DNA from: JAJZQZ01 sp963790415
GTDB lineage: Bacteria > Actinomycetota > Thermoleophilia > RBG-16-64-13
Reading direction: 5' to 3'
DNA: 64,000 nt
Assembly (NCBI GenBank): GCA_963790415.1
Contig: CAWBOK010000001.1
Coordinates: 620,001 to 684,000 of the forward strand
Shown: in pieces, positions 22,249 through 32,068 of the stretch
Position numbering within the stretch: position 1 is the stretch's first letter
Layout of the letters: each line of letters starts with the position of its first letter
The notes under the pieces: model-generated
Database searches by the model: none
The model's input: only the letters and a program-made list of their open reading frames with translations
What the model was told of the DNA's origin: nothing
Made by a program: the position numbers and the translations under genes

Positions 22249-25177
22249 GTGACCATGCTCTTCCAATGGCTCGCCACCCGTCAGGCGGGTGGCTCGGGCG
22301 AAGGCGGAAAGCGACGGACCAAGCAGCGCCGGCCGATGTCGCGCCGCCGCGTGATCATAGTGGCGATCATCGCCGCCGTGCCCATCCTCTTGATCGTGGG
22401 CAGTCTGCTCGCCACAGTATGGACTGAGCTTCTCTGGTATGGGGAGGTCGGTTACGAACGCATCTTCTGGACGCGGATCTTGGCCCACCTGGCGGTCGCC
22501 GCCGTGGGCGGCGTCGTGTTCTTCGTCATCTTCCTGGGGAACCTCTACCTGGCCAGGCGACTCTCGCCGCGGATCCGGATGGCCGGCAACGCAAGCGGAG
22601 ACGACGTTCTCGAGCTGGTGCCCGTCAGCGACCACCGGCTCTTCCGCGCGATGATCGGAGTGTCGCTGGTGCTCGCGTTCTTCTTCGCACTCGGCGCGGG
22701 CGGGGCGTGGACCGACGTGCTGCTCTTCCTCCGGCGGGTACCGTTCGGCTACAAGGATCCCGTGTTCAACTTCGACGCGGCCTTCTTCGTGTACGTGATC
22801 CCCGTGGCGCGAGACCTGCTCTCCTTCCTCACCACCGCCGTCATCGTCACCCTCCTGGGCACCATAGCGATCTACGCGTTCGACCGGGCGATCACCTTCC
22901 CCGATGGGAAGCGGCTCGCGCTGTCGCCACACGTGAAGGCCCACCTCTCGAGTCTCGCCGCGGTCGTACTGCTGTTCAAGGCCGTGGACTACATCATGCA
23001 GACGTACGAACTGGTGCTCTCTCCCCGGGGCGTGGTCTTCGGCGCCGGTTACACCGACGTGCACGCCGATCTGCCGGTACTACGACTACTCGCGATCGTG
23101 GCCGTGGCGTCGGCGTTGATCCTCCTGGTGAACATCCACTACAAGGGCTGGCGCCTGCCGATCATCGCCGTGGGTCTGCTGGCCGTCATGTGGGTCGCAG
23201 CCGGCCAGATCTACCCCGCGCTGGTGCAGCAGTACCGGGTCTCGCCCAACGAGATCGAGGCCGAGCGACCGTATATCGAAGACAACATCGCCTCGACCCG
23301 CTGGGCGTTCGCACTCGACCAAGTCACCTCCGCACCTTTTCCCACGGCCACGACGATCACGGCCTCCGATATCACCGGAGCCGCGGGCACGATCGAGAAC
23401 ATCCGCCTGTGGGATCCTACGACGCTGCTTGACGCCTACCGGCCTCTGCAGGCGCTCAGGAGCTACTACAACTTCACCGATGTGGACGTCGATCGCTACA
23501 TGATCGAGAACAAGTACCGGCAGGTCATGCTCTCGGCCCGTGAACTCGATCAGAGCAAACTGCAGGCCGAGGCCCAGACCTGGGTCAACCGCCACCTCAC
23601 CTACACACACGGGTACGGCGCGGTGGTCAGCCGGGTGAACGGAGCCACCACGGAGGGTCTGCCCGAGTTCTACGTGCAGGACATCCCGCCGAAGTCATCG
23701 GTGGACCTGACCATAACCCAGCCCGCGATCTACTACGGCGAACTGGGCAACGAGTATGTCCTGGTCAAGACGTCCGCCAAGGAGTTCGACTATCCGAAGG
23801 GCCAGGACAACGTCTACAGCACGTACGCCGGCTCCGGCGGCGTCGGTATCGGCAGTTTCGCGCGACAGGCGGCCTTCGCCCTGCGGTTCGGCACGCTGAA
23901 GGTGCTGCTCTCGAACTACCTCCTGCCCGAGTCACGCATCATGTACCGCCGCGCTGTGGGTGAGCGGGTCAAGACCATAGCCCCGTTCCTGCACTACGAC
24001 CGGGACCCCTACCTCGTGATCCGAGACGACGGCAGTCTGACGTGGATCTGGGACGCGTATACCACTGCCGACTAGATTCCCCTACTCACAGCCCCAAGCG
24101 GGCGTCAACTACGTGCGCAACTCCGTCAAGGTGGTCATCGGCGCCTACGACGGCGACGTGACCTTTTACCAGATCGACCCGACGGACGCGGTGGCGAACA
24201 CCTGGGGGCGCGTCTACCCCGGACTCTTCACGCCCGGAGACCAGCTGCCCGCTGATCTCAAACGGCACTTACGCTATCCCGAGGACCTTTTCACGGTGCA
24301 GGCCGCTGTGTTATCCACCTACCACATGACCGATCCCCAGGTCTTCTACAACAGAGAGGATATGTGGGTCGTTCCGAAGCAGATCCGGCAGAGCGTGGAG
24401 ATCCCGGTGGCCCCCTACTACGTGATAATGGCGCTGCCCGGAGAGCCCAAAGAGGAGTTCCTGCTGATGCAGCCCTACTCTCCTCTGAATCAGACCACCA
24501 TGGCCTCGTGGATGGCCGCGCGCATGGACGGGGAGAACTACGGCAAGCTCGTCCTCTACGAGTTCTCGAAAGACAAGCGGGTGCCCGGACCGACTCAGGT
24601 GGAAGCCACCATATCGAACGACCCCACGGTCTCCGCCCAGCTGACTCTGTGGGATCAGGCGGGGAGCCAGGTCATTCGCGGCAACCTGTTGGTGATCCCG
24701 GTGGCCAACGCCCTGATCTATGTGGAGCCCGTCTATCTTCAGGCCTCGCAGAGCCCTATCCCCGAGCTGAAGCGTGTGATCGTGAGCTACCAGAACCGGG
24801 TGGTCATGGAGCCAACGCTGGCGGAAGCACTCGGCAAGCTCTTCCCCGCCACGGGCGGCACCACGACAACAACCACGCCGGGCGCGACAACGACGACAAC
24901 TCCCGGTGGCACGACGTCGACCACCATCCCCGGAAGCACGACCACCACGACTCCGGGGGGCACCACCACGACCCTGGCCCCGGGAAGCACGACTACGACG
25001 GTCACATTGCCGGGCGCCTTGCTGCCCACCGACCCGGCCGCTCTGACCGCTTTGGCCCAAGCGCACTACGAGTCGGCGCTGGAGGCGCAGCGGCAGGGCG
25101 ATTGGGCGGAGTACGGGCGCCAGATCGACGAGCTGGGGAGAGTCCTGGCGGCGCTGCAGACCGTCACCGGCCAGTAG
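22249..25177 (+). CDS. UPF0182 large membrane protein, frame broken by one base near 24072
   Basis: About 975 residues when one base is removed. The N-terminal half has about seven helices (residues 30-330). The extracytoplasmic part is the UPF0182 core: YIEDNIASTRWAFALD, LWDPTTLLDAYRPLQALRSYYNF, MLSARELDQSKL, and THGYGAVVSRVN. At 24072-24075 TAG interrupts IWDAYTTAD; deleting one T gives RFPYSQPQAGVNYVRNSVKVV, exactly the family continuation. A Thr-rich linker and a helical tail end the protein. UPF0182 is mostly actinobacterial and of unknown function. The start GTG 22249 is uncertain; ATG 22255 is an alternative. Confidence 0.9.
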
Positions 25178-25226
25178 GCCCGGGCGCGGGGCGCGCCGAT
25201 GCCGAGTGCGCCGCCGGGAAGTCCTG

Positions 25227-27476
25227 CTAGAGCCCTTCGGGCATGACCGTCGAGTCGGAACCCTCGAGCCTGGGCAGTGTGGCCGAGCGCCCGGTCTTTT
25301 CCAGTGTGACGCGGGTCGCGCCCCAGGCGAGCTCGCCCGTTCCGTCGGTGGTGACGATGGTGAGGAGGTCGGCGGCGTTCACGCCCCGGCTGGAGGCGTA
25401 GCGTCCGGAAGCCGCGTGCCCCTGACCCAGCGGCATGGCCACCATGTCGGGCCCGATGCCGAAATACACGTAGGCCGGCACTTCCACGGAACCCACCGAC
25501 GACGTCACCTTGACCACGTCGCCGGTGACGATCCCCAGGTCGGCGGCCACCACCGGGTTCACCTCCACCCAGCTCTGCCACATGACGGTGGTCATGGTGT
25601 CGGCCGCCTCCTGGAGCCACGGCAGATTAGCGCCTCGACCCTCGGCCAGGAACATCGGGGGATAGACATGGAGCGCGAAACTGCGCCCGTTAGGGGCGGC
25701 GCCCGCCTCCCCCGTCGGCGGCCCGAGGGCGACAGGTGCGGGCGCCTTGGCGGGCCCAGGCGCCTTGTCCGGCTGTGACGCCCACCAGCCTCCTTCTTGC
25801 TGCCACTGCTCGTAGAAGACCGTGGGGTCCGTCGCTTCGATGGAACCGCCCGGGAGACTCGCTAGACTACCCACGCGGTCCTTGATGAGCGCCAGCTCGG
25901 TGTCCCACCGCATGACCTGGGCCGAGATCTCGCTCGCGGCTTTGCCCGCGGCGAGGAGGACATCCACCGGCGAGCGGGTGTCGTGCACCTGCCGGATCAC
26001 CGGCTGCTGAGCGCCGACCCCGGCCACCGCGGCGCCCGGCTGGGGCACCTGATAGCCCCAGGTCTCAAGGTAGGTGGGGGCGGGCAGCCGCAGATCGGCC
26101 AGCTCCTCGCCGGTGTCGGTGGGCAGGGAGGCGAAGTCCACGATAAGCGGCACCTTGGCGGCGGCGGCGCGGAAGCCGAGGGCGCCAGGTAGATCGTGGG
26201 CGGGATCGCCGTCGAGCACCAGGAGCACGTCCACAGCTCCGGATGCCATGTCGGCGACCAGTTGCTGCACCTGGGCGAACGACGACACCCGCTCGGAGGA
26301 CTCGAAGAACACATCGGGAGGAGCCGGCGACAGTCGCAGTGTCTTCCCGTCGGCGCCCACCAGGAGGTCGAGAGCCAGCACGGCAGCGACCGCCGCTTGG
26401 GCGTTTACGTAGCCGCCTAGGCCGCCGCCGGGGATCACCAGCGGAGCCTGCGCCCCAGCCAGGTTCCGGGCAAGGTGCTGGAGGGATTCGAAGCGTAGAC
26501 CCAGATCGCCGGCCAGGTTACGCGCGTCGACGCCGGCGAACACGTCGTCGACGCCGGCCGGCCTGCCGGCCGCCGCCAAGCCTTCGTCGAGGATCACTCG
26601 GCCAAGTACCAGGGCCACCTCGGCCTCACGGCCGGGCGGCGGAGCGTACCACTCGTCGGCGCTCACACCGGTCAAGGAGAGCCGCGGCTGCACCTGCACG
26701 AAGTAGCCCCTGCTGGTCTCGCCGGCACGACGGAGCGCTCCGTAGGACCGCCCGAAGTAGACGGGCGACAGCCAGGTCTCGAAGAGGTCGGCGGAGAAGG
26801 CGACCACCATGTCGGCGGCGGCCAGATCGAAGTAGGGCAGACGGCGCTCCCCCCACAGTGACTGCATGGCGTTCCGAAGCAGAACGTCGCCGTCACAAGC
26901 ACGCTGCATGTTCCAGACCACCGGCGGACGACCGGTATCGCCCGTGGGCGCAAGCCGACCGCTCAGAGCGGCCAACAGCACATACGCCACCAGATACTGA
27001 TTGTCGGGCAGTTGTCCCGCGTACACGGCCACGCGGTCCTTTCCCGCTCCGGACGCCTTCTTCAGGGCCTCGGTGAGGCGCTTGACCCCGTCGTCCCAGG
27101 TGATCGACTGGAACGCACTGTCGCGACCGCCCCCGCGCGCCTGCGGACCGGCGAGCCGGTCGGGGTTGTACAGTTGCTGGAGACCGGCCTGGCCTCGAGC
27201 GCACAAGCGACCTTGGTTCAGTGCATGCCCAGGGTTCCCCTCGAGCTTGTGGGCCCTCCCCCCCATGGTCTTGACCAAGACGCCACACCCGGCGGGGCAC
27301 ATGCGACAAAGGCTCGCGTAGGAAGTGAAGACCCCGGCGACCTCTTCCTCCGGGGGTGTGAGGAACGGCACCAAGCGCTGCTCGGCCCGATTACCCCCGC
27401 AGCCGCTAAGGGCAAGCGCGGTCCCCAGGATACCCGCCTTCTTGAAGAACTCCCGCCTCGTCAGCTCGGCGAACAC
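25227..27476 (-). CDS. Molybdopterin-oxidoreductase-like subunit of an Act/Qrc-type complex (ActB/QrcB-like)
   Basis: A 749-residue exported protein. It starts with a Tat-type signal that is also a possible lipobox (LTRREFFKKAGILGTALALSGC). The [4Fe-4S] motif CRMCPAGCGVLVKTMGGRAHKLEG with a later GRLCARGQAGLQQLYNP is intact, followed by molybdopterin-fold domains and a C-terminal beta domain. In ActB and QrcB relatives no molybdenum is bound and the fold is structural. Here the iron-sulfur half is a separate gene, as in Qrc. It is the last gene of the five-gene operon. Confidence 0.9.
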   Translation of the reverse strand: MFAELTRREFFKKAGILGTALALSGCGGNRAEQRLVPFLTPPEEEVAGVFTSYASLCRMCPAGCGVLVKTMGGRAHKLEGNPGHALNQGRLCARGQAGLQQLYNPDRLAGPQARGGGRDSAFQSITWDDGVKRLTEALKKASGAGKDRVAVYAGQLPDNQYLVAYVLLAALSGRLAPTGDTGRPPVVWNMQRACDGDVLLRNAMQSLWGERRLPYFDLAAADMVVAFSADLFETWLSPVYFGRSYGALRRAGETSRGYFVQVQPRLSLTGVSADEWYAPPPGREAEVALVLGRVILDEGLAAAGRPAGVDDVFAGVDARNLAGDLGLRFESLQHLARNLAGAQAPLVIPGGGLGGYVNAQAAVAAVLALDLLVGADGKTLRLSPAPPDVFFESSERVSSFAQVQQLVADMASGAVDVLLVLDGDPAHDLPGALGFRAAAAKVPLIVDFASLPTDTGEELADLRLPAPTYLETWGYQVPQPGAAVAGVGAQQPVIRQVHDTRSPVDVLLAAGKAASEISAQVMRWDTELALIKDRVGSLASLPGGSIEATDPTVFYEQWQQEGGWWASQPDKAPGPAKAPAPVALGPPTGEAGAAPNGRSFALHVYPPMFLAEGRGANLPWLQEAADTMTTVMWQSWVEVNPVVAADLGIVTGDVVKVTSSVGSVEVPAYVYFGIGPDMVAMPLGQGHAASGRYASSRGVNAADLLTIVTTDGTGELAWGATRVTLEKTGRSATLPRLEGSDSTVMPEGL

Positions 27477-27550
27477 TCACATCTCCTTGGCGTCACCCGG
27501 CGTCCGCGCACCTGGTGGGCGCGGTGATTCGCCGACGTTTCGGTGCTCCA

Positions 27551-28930
27551 TTACTTGTGGCATATGTCGCAGTCCATTAGTTGCTCCTGTTCGGTCTGCT
27601 GTGCGTGGCAGCCTATGCAGAACTTCATATTCAGACGCACAGCCTTCTGCGCCAGAGCCATCTGCGCCACGTCGCCGTGGCAGGTGGCGCATTCGACCTT
27701 CGCCACTACCACGTGAGACTGATGCGTGAAGTAGACGAAATCAGGCAGTTTGTAGACCCGGGCCCACGACACCTCGACCCCTGCGTCGTAGGCGGCCACC
27801 ACCGCTCTCGTCGCAGGCGTCTGGACGGACAGCCACTTGTGGCAGCCCGCGCACAACTCGAGGGGCGGCAGATCGGCCGACGGCCCCCGACGCACCTGGC
27901 TATGGCAGAAGACGCACGAGAGGCCGCCCTTCTGCATGTGCGGCCGGTGGGTAAAGGGCACGGTGGCCTCATCCGCGGCGGCGGCGATCGTAGCGCCCGC
28001 CGTCCTCGCCCCCTGCCAGCTGCGAAGCAGAGCGACCACGGCAGTGGTGTCGTCGGCTGAGAGTCGACCTTGCCAAGCCGGCATGGCCGTTCCTGCCCGG
28101 CCGTTCTCGATGACCTGGCGTACGGCGGCGTCGGCCGACGCACCGACGAACGCGTTGGGTTTCAGCTTGGGCCCCACGCCACCGGCGCCGTCGGCGCCGT
28201 GGCAGGCTAGACAGTTGGCATCGAACACCGCCAGACCCTTGGCGACGAGGGCGGGGTCGGCACCCCCGGCCATGGTCGTGGTCGTGGTTCCCGAGGGCGG
28301 CACGGTCGTGGTAGTGGTTGCGCCTGCGGGCGGAGCAGTCGTAGTGGTCGTGCCGGCGCCGGCCGGAGCGGTCGTTGTGGTCGCTCCCACAGTGGTGGTG
28401 GCCGTCGAGCCCTGGACGGTGCGTAGGTAGTTGACTATGTTCCAGCGATCGGTCACCGACATGCGGGAGCCGAGCGCCGGCATCCGGCCGACACCCTGCG
28501 TGGCGAACACGAACACCTGTCCGTCGGTCAAGGAGCCGACCACCTGGTCCAGATGAGGCGGCGGCGGCACGAACTCCTTGCCCACCGGGCCCGTCTCCCC
28601 GGCGGGCTCACCGTGACACGGCAGGCAGAAGACCGCATAGAGGTCCTTGCCGTCGGCCTGGGAAGCGTCGGAGGAACCGACCGGATTGGCGGGCGGAGGT
28701 GCGCCGGGGATCACGTCGAGACCCTGGATCGGGACCGCTCCCTCGGCGGCGCTGGAACGAGGGGGCTCCACGTACCCGACCGAGGGCTGGTGGCCCATCT
28801 CGTTGCCCACATCGATCCAGCACCCACCGATGATCTGGGCGGAAACGATGACCAGGAGGGCAACCACCAGGACACCGACCAGGACGAAGAGGGTACCCCG
28901 CTGACGGTTCGGACCGCCCGGTTCACTCAC
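27551..28930 (-). CDS. Seven-haem cytochrome c: two mono-haem domains fused to a five-haem ActA/QrcA-like domain
   Basis: A 459-residue protein with an N-terminal anchor helix (LFVLVGVLVVALLVIVSAQII). There are seven CxxCH sites: CLPCH (near residue 103), CLACH (near 240), then CVFCH, CAGCH, CATCH, CIGCH and CDICH in the C-terminal 125 residues. The first two belong to mono-haem class I domains with Met ligands (GRMPALGS, TAMPAWQG); a Thr-rich linker joins them. The C-terminal part resembles the multihaem electron-wiring subunit of Act and Qrc. Fusing ActE-like and ActA-like parts is unusual. ATG overlaps the DUF3341 gene. Confidence 0.9.
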   Translation of the reverse strand: MSEPGGPNRQRGTLFVLVGVLVVALLVIVSAQIIGGCWIDVGNEMGHQPSVGYVEPPRSSAAEGAVPIQGLDVIPGAPPPANPVGSSDASQADGKDLYAVFCLPCHGEPAGETGPVGKEFVPPPPHLDQVVGSLTDGQVFVFATQGVGRMPALGSRMSVTDRWNIVNYLRTVQGSTATTTVGATTTTAPAGAGTTTTTAPPAGATTTTTVPPSGTTTTTMAGGADPALVAKGLAVFDANCLACHGADGAGGVGPKLKPNAFVGASADAAVRQVIENGRAGTAMPAWQGRLSADDTTAVVALLRSWQGARTAGATIAAAADEATVPFTHRPHMQKGGLSCVFCHSQVRRGPSADLPPLELCAGCHKWLSVQTPATRAVVAAYDAGVEVSWARVYKLPDFVYFTHQSHVVVAKVECATCHGDVAQMALAQKAVRLNMKFCIGCHAQQTEQEQLMDCDICHK

Positions 28931-29448
28931 GGCAACTGCTCCTCCGGCTCCACGGGTTCCGCGCCGCGGGCCAGCAGGGCGGCCCTGATACGCGCAGCCA
29001 CGAGATCGGGCGGCACTTCCACGACCACGTGTGTCTCTCCGTGGCTGACGGCGGGCCAGTATGGCCGCGGACCGCCCTTGACGCGGCGGGTCTCGAGGAT
29101 GAAGCCCAATGCGGTGGCGGCCACGATGCCGAACATGGTGAGTTCGTAGAGGATGATCAGGTTCGGCGGGGCGAAGTAGACAGGTTGGCCGCCCACGAGC
29201 ACCGGATAGAGGAAGAGCGTGCCGATGCTGAAGAAGACACCCGTAGCCAACCCGACCACCAGACCGGTGAAGGTGAACCGGCGCAACCTGGTCTTCTTCA
29301 TGGCGCCGCCCAACACGGCTTCGGGCAGCGGGACGTCGGAGAGCACCTCGATGTAGTCGCGAGGCACTCCGGCCTCGCGCAAGGCCTGCAACGCCAGCGC
29401 GACCCCCTGCTCTCCGCGCACCCGCACACAGACGAAGCGCCCGCTCAT
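28927..29448 (-). CDS. DUF3341 (ActD-like) two-helix membrane subunit
   Basis: A 173-residue protein. Residues 1-50 form a small alpha/beta domain (VRVRGEQGVALALQALREAGV). Two helices follow (FTGLVVGLATGVFFSIGTLFLYP and LYELTMFGIVAATALGFIL), then a ferredoxin-like tail (THVVVEVPPDLVAARIRAALL). This is the ActD architecture. It overlaps both neighbours by 4 nt. Its presence favours alternative complex III over Qrc or Psr relatives, which lack DUF3341. Confidence 0.85.
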   Translation of the reverse strand: MSGRFVCVRVRGEQGVALALQALREAGVPRDYIEVLSDVPLPEAVLGGAMKKTRLRRFTFTGLVVGLATGVFFSIGTLFLYPVLVGGQPVYFAPPNLIILYELTMFGIVAATALGFILETRRVKGGPRPYWPAVSHGETHVVVEVPPDLVAARIRAALLARGAEPVEPEEQLP

Positions 29449-30992
29449 GCCTGGGCCCCTGATGTCGCCGAGGTGACGGTGCTACTCGACTCGAGCACGG
29501 GCACGTCGCTCTCCACTTCGATCACGCCCGTGCGCCGCCAGCGGTCGACACGCCAGCCCTCCTTGACCTCCCACAAAGAGATCAACGGCAACGACTTCGA
29601 GAAGATGAGATAGAGCAAGGCAAAGGCCGCGAACGTGGCGGAAGCGATGGCGACCTCGGGCCAACCGGGCCGGTAGCTACCCCAGTCGAACGAGAGGGCG
29701 TTGCGTATCGGTGAGCCGACCACGATAAGGAAGCGTTCGATCCACATGCCGACGTTGACAAGCAGGCTGATGACCAACATGGCCACCGGCGACATGCGCA
29801 CCCGCCGGAACCACAGAGTAAGGAATGGAAGCACGATATTCACGGCGATCATGGTCCAGAAGAGCGGCGCCATCGCGCCGAACGCGTGCACACGCTGGAG
29901 TTCCTTGGCTTCAGCGTTGCCCCCGTACCAGTCGGTGAGGAACCCCGCCCACCAGAAGAGGAACCAGATCGCCGCCACGGCCAGCAGCACCTTGCCCATG
30001 CGGTCCAGATGGCGCAGCGTCAGGTAGTCCTCCAGGTGCATCCCCCGCCGCACCACCACCAGCACGGTTATGAGGGCAGCTACCCCCGAGTAGATGGCCC
30101 CGATGACGAAGTAGGGAGCGAAGACGGTGGAGTGCCAGCCCTCCAGCTGGGTCATGCCGAAGTCCCAGGACACGATCGAATGCACCGAGACCGCGATCGG
30201 GATCACCACGATGGTGAAGATGCGCATGCCCAGATGCAGCCTGTTCCACTGCTGCTGCGTGCCGCGCCAGCCCAGGGAGAAGATTCGGTAGAGGCGGCGT
30301 CGCAGGCCTCTCGACCGGTCGCGGGCCGCGGCCAGGTCGGGCACGAGGGGAAAGAAGAGGAACAGTGAACTCGCCGTGATGTAGGTAAGGATCGCCAGGA
30401 GGTCCCACATGAGCGGAGAGCGGAAGTTGGGCCACAGACCGCGCTCGTTGGGGAAGGGGATCATCCAGTAGAACCGCCACGCCCGCCCCAGGTGGACGAT
30501 GGGGAAGAGCCCGCCGATCATGAGGGCGAACAGGGTCATCGCCTCCGCCACCCGGGTGAGCGGTCGCCGCCACTCCACGTTCAGCACCCGCAGGATGGCC
30601 GACACCAGCGTGCCCGAGTGACTGATGCCGATCCAGAAGACGAAGCTGGTGATGTACAGACCCCAGAAGACCGGGCGCCGCTTGCCGGTGACACCGATGC
30701 CGTGGTAGAGCTGCCATCCCCACGCGAAGAGCCCCACGCTCACGATAGCGAGCATCAGTAGGACCAACAGCACGTAGCGGACGCTGATGGTCTCCATCGA
30801 ACGGAAGACCCGCTCTTCCAGCTGCCGGTCGAGAGCGTCCAGTTCGGCCTCGGTGGCCGCCGGGAGCGTCACGACCCCGGTGGCCGTCAGCGCCCGTGCC
30901 TCTTCCTCTGGAGACGCCTCAAACGGTGGAATGGGAGAAGCTACGGGCGGCTCGACCGACCAAGCGGGCGGAGGTTGCAGCGGGTCAGACAT
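29445..30992 (-). CDS. NrfD/ActC-like quinone-interacting membrane subunit
   Basis: A 515-residue protein with about ten helices. ISHSGTLVSAILRVLNVEWRRPL, IFPIVHLGR-like GLFPIVHLGRAWRFYWMIPFP, and IVSWDFGMTQLEGWHST are standard for ActC/NrfD-type quinol-binding subunits. The N-terminal 70 residues are a soluble Pro/Ala-rich extension and the C-terminus a cytoplasmic tail. It would oxidise or reduce menaquinone and pass electrons to the iron-sulfur and haem subunits. It overlaps the upstream iron-sulfur gene by 8 nt. Confidence 0.92.
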   Translation of the reverse strand: MSDPLQPPPAWSVEPPVASPIPPFEASPEEEARALTATGVVTLPAATEAELDALDRQLEERVFRSMETISVRYVLLVLLMLAIVSVGLFAWGWQLYHGIGVTGKRRPVFWGLYITSFVFWIGISHSGTLVSAILRVLNVEWRRPLTRVAEAMTLFALMIGGLFPIVHLGRAWRFYWMIPFPNERGLWPNFRSPLMWDLLAILTYITASSLFLFFPLVPDLAAARDRSRGLRRRLYRIFSLGWRGTQQQWNRLHLGMRIFTIVVIPIAVSVHSIVSWDFGMTQLEGWHSTVFAPYFVIGAIYSGVAALITVLVVVRRGMHLEDYLTLRHLDRMGKVLLAVAAIWFLFWWAGFLTDWYGGNAEAKELQRVHAFGAMAPLFWTMIAVNIVLPFLTLWFRRVRMSPVAMLVISLLVNVGMWIERFLIVVGSPIRNALSFDWGSYRPGWPEVAIASATFAAFALLYLIFSKSLPLISLWEVKEGWRVDRWRRTGVIEVESDVPVLESSSTVTSATSGAQA

Positions 30993-31701
30993 CGGTCGTG
31001 TCGCTCTTCTTGAGGTACACCACCGAGGGCTTGGTGTCGAACGACTCGAGCATCCGGAACCCGCGCGGGCTGGTCAAGAGTCGCGCTACCCGGCTGGAGG
31101 GATCGTCGCCGTCACCGAATACCAGAGCCCCCGGAGGACAGGTCTGCACACACGCCGGCTGTATGTCGCCGTCGGCCAACGGCCGGCCCTGCGCCCGCGC
31201 CTCTTCCCTGGCGCGGCGGATGCGCTGCACGCAGAAGGTGCACTTCTCCATGATGCCGACACTGCGCACGGTGACATCGGGATTGAGCTGCTGCTCGAGG
31301 GAGGCGGGGAACTCGGGAGCGAAAAAGTTGAAAACCCGCGACTTGTAGGGGCAGTTGTGGCCGCAATACCGCGTGCCGATGCACCGGTTGTAGACCTGGG
31401 TGTTGAGCCCGTCCTGGGAGTGGACCGAGGCGAAGACAGGACAGACCGGCTCGCACGGAGCGTCGCCGCATTGTTGACACATCAGCGGCACCAACCGGGC
31501 GCGTGCGTCAGGGAAACCGGTGGTCTCCCAGTACCGCTCCACGCGGATCCAATGCCGGCCCCGGCCCATAGCGACCTGGTCCTCGCCGGACATGCCGATG
31601 TTGTTCTCGGCGAAGCAGGCGACCACGCAGGCCTGGCATCCGGTGCACAGATCCAGGTCGACGGCGAGAGCCCACTTGGGTACGTGCTCCTGCGTGGCTA
31701 T
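30985..31701 (-). CDS. Four-cluster iron-sulfur subunit of the Act/Qrc-like complex; possible AUA start
   Basis: A 238-residue protein with ferredoxin-type motifs in the order LCTGCQACVVAC, CQQCGDAPCEPVC, CIGTRYCGHNCPYK and CTFCVQRI with CVQTCPPGA. It resembles the iron-sulfur half of ActB and QrcC. The first motif lies upstream of the first usual start codon (GTG 31626). In frame, upstream of the motif, only ATA 31701 follows a good ribosome-binding site (GAGGGGGCAGGG), giving an N-terminus of the form (M)ATQEHVPKWALAVDLD; a TGA lies seven codons before it. Either AUA is used, or the base is wrong, or an indel hides the start. Confidence 0.85.
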   Translation of the reverse strand: MATQEHVPKWALAVDLDLCTGCQACVVACFAENNIGMSGEDQVAMGRGRHWIRVERYWETTGFPDARARLVPLMCQQCGDAPCEPVCPVFASVHSQDGLNTQVYNRCIGTRYCGHNCPYKSRVFNFFAPEFPASLEQQLNPDVTVRSVGIMEKCTFCVQRIRRAREEARAQGRPLADGDIQPACVQTCPPGALVFGDGDDPSSRVARLLTSPRGFRMLESFDTKPSVVYLKKSDTTDV

Positions 31702-31779
31702 CCCTGCCCCCTCGCGTGACGATCAGGCGGACATGCCCAGGGCCGATCGACCCACCCGTGGCGACCGGCCACATAACGC

Positions 31780-31814
31780 GGCCCCCGGGAGGCGCGACGC
31801 ACCGCCCGGGGGCC
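31780..31814. other. Inverted repeat upstream of the Act/Qrc-like operon
   Basis: GGCCCCCGGG at 31780-31789 pairs with CCCGGGGGCC at 31805-31814 (10 bp, 15-nt loop). It lies 79 bp upstream of the iron-sulfur gene start and downstream of the possible RiPP peptide gene on the same strand, so it may end that transcript or attenuate this one. No T-run follows. Confidence 0.4.
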
Positions 31815-31837
31815 ACCCTCTGTTCCCGAGTGCTAGC

Positions 31838-31996
31838 AGGCTGCTGACAAGTGACACTTCGCCTTCAGGGCGCGATGGGCGAGCGCGAGACAAGGACGCA
31901 GGAAGCGCTCGTAGCAGCGCTACGTGCGCGACCGAGGACGCCGTATCGCGCCGTCCAGTGCGTTCTGGGGGCCAAAGCTTCGATTTTCAGCAGCCT
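31838..31996. repeat. Nested-palindrome repeat, copy 3 (short form, 159 bp)
   Basis: Begins AGGCTGCTGACAAGTGACAC and ends TTTTCAGCAGCCT, in the same orientation as copy 2. It is the same length as copy 4. The body carries the GACAAGGACGCAGGAAGCGC and GACGCCGTATCGCGCCGTCC blocks. It begins 10 bp after the stop of the 20-residue peptide gene on the minus strand, so it could terminate that transcript. Confidence 0.82.
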
Positions 31997-32005
31997 ACAG
32001 TGCCC

Positions 32006-32068
32006 CTAGCAGGAGCTGTTGCACTTGCAGAGGCTCGAAGCTTCCTTGCCGACCTTGCGGATCTTCAT
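32006..32068 (-). CDS. 20-residue Cys-rich peptide, candidate RiPP precursor
   Basis: A tiny gene starting at ATG 32068 and ending at TAG 32006. AGGAGGT stands 6 nt upstream of the ATG, and the ATG overlaps the stop of the radical SAM gene (ATGA). The peptide has a basic leader-like half (MKIRKVGKEASS) and a core ending L-C-K-C-N-S-S-C with three cysteines. Strong ribosome-binding site, translational coupling and the neighbouring maturase with a PqqD-like leader-binding domain all point to a post-translationally modified peptide. I do not recognise its family. Confidence 0.7.
   Translation of the reverse strand: MKIRKVGKEASSLCKCNSSC

Noticed and set aside
24060..24115. Programmed frameshift in the UPF0182 gene
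   Set aside because: The same kind of one-base break appears in unrelated genes across the window, and no slippery heptamer or stimulatory structure is evident here.
28270..28420. Thr-codon repeats in the cytochrome linker as a CRISPR or minisatellite
   Set aside because: They encode a T/A/P/G-rich linker in frame, vary in sequence, and similar linkers appear in other exported proteins in the window.
25300..31700. Long plus-strand frames opposite the Act/Qrc-like genes
   Set aside because: They are low-complexity Arg/Gly/His-rich shadows of high-GC codons on the opposite strand; the minus-strand proteins have clear domains and overlapping starts and stops.
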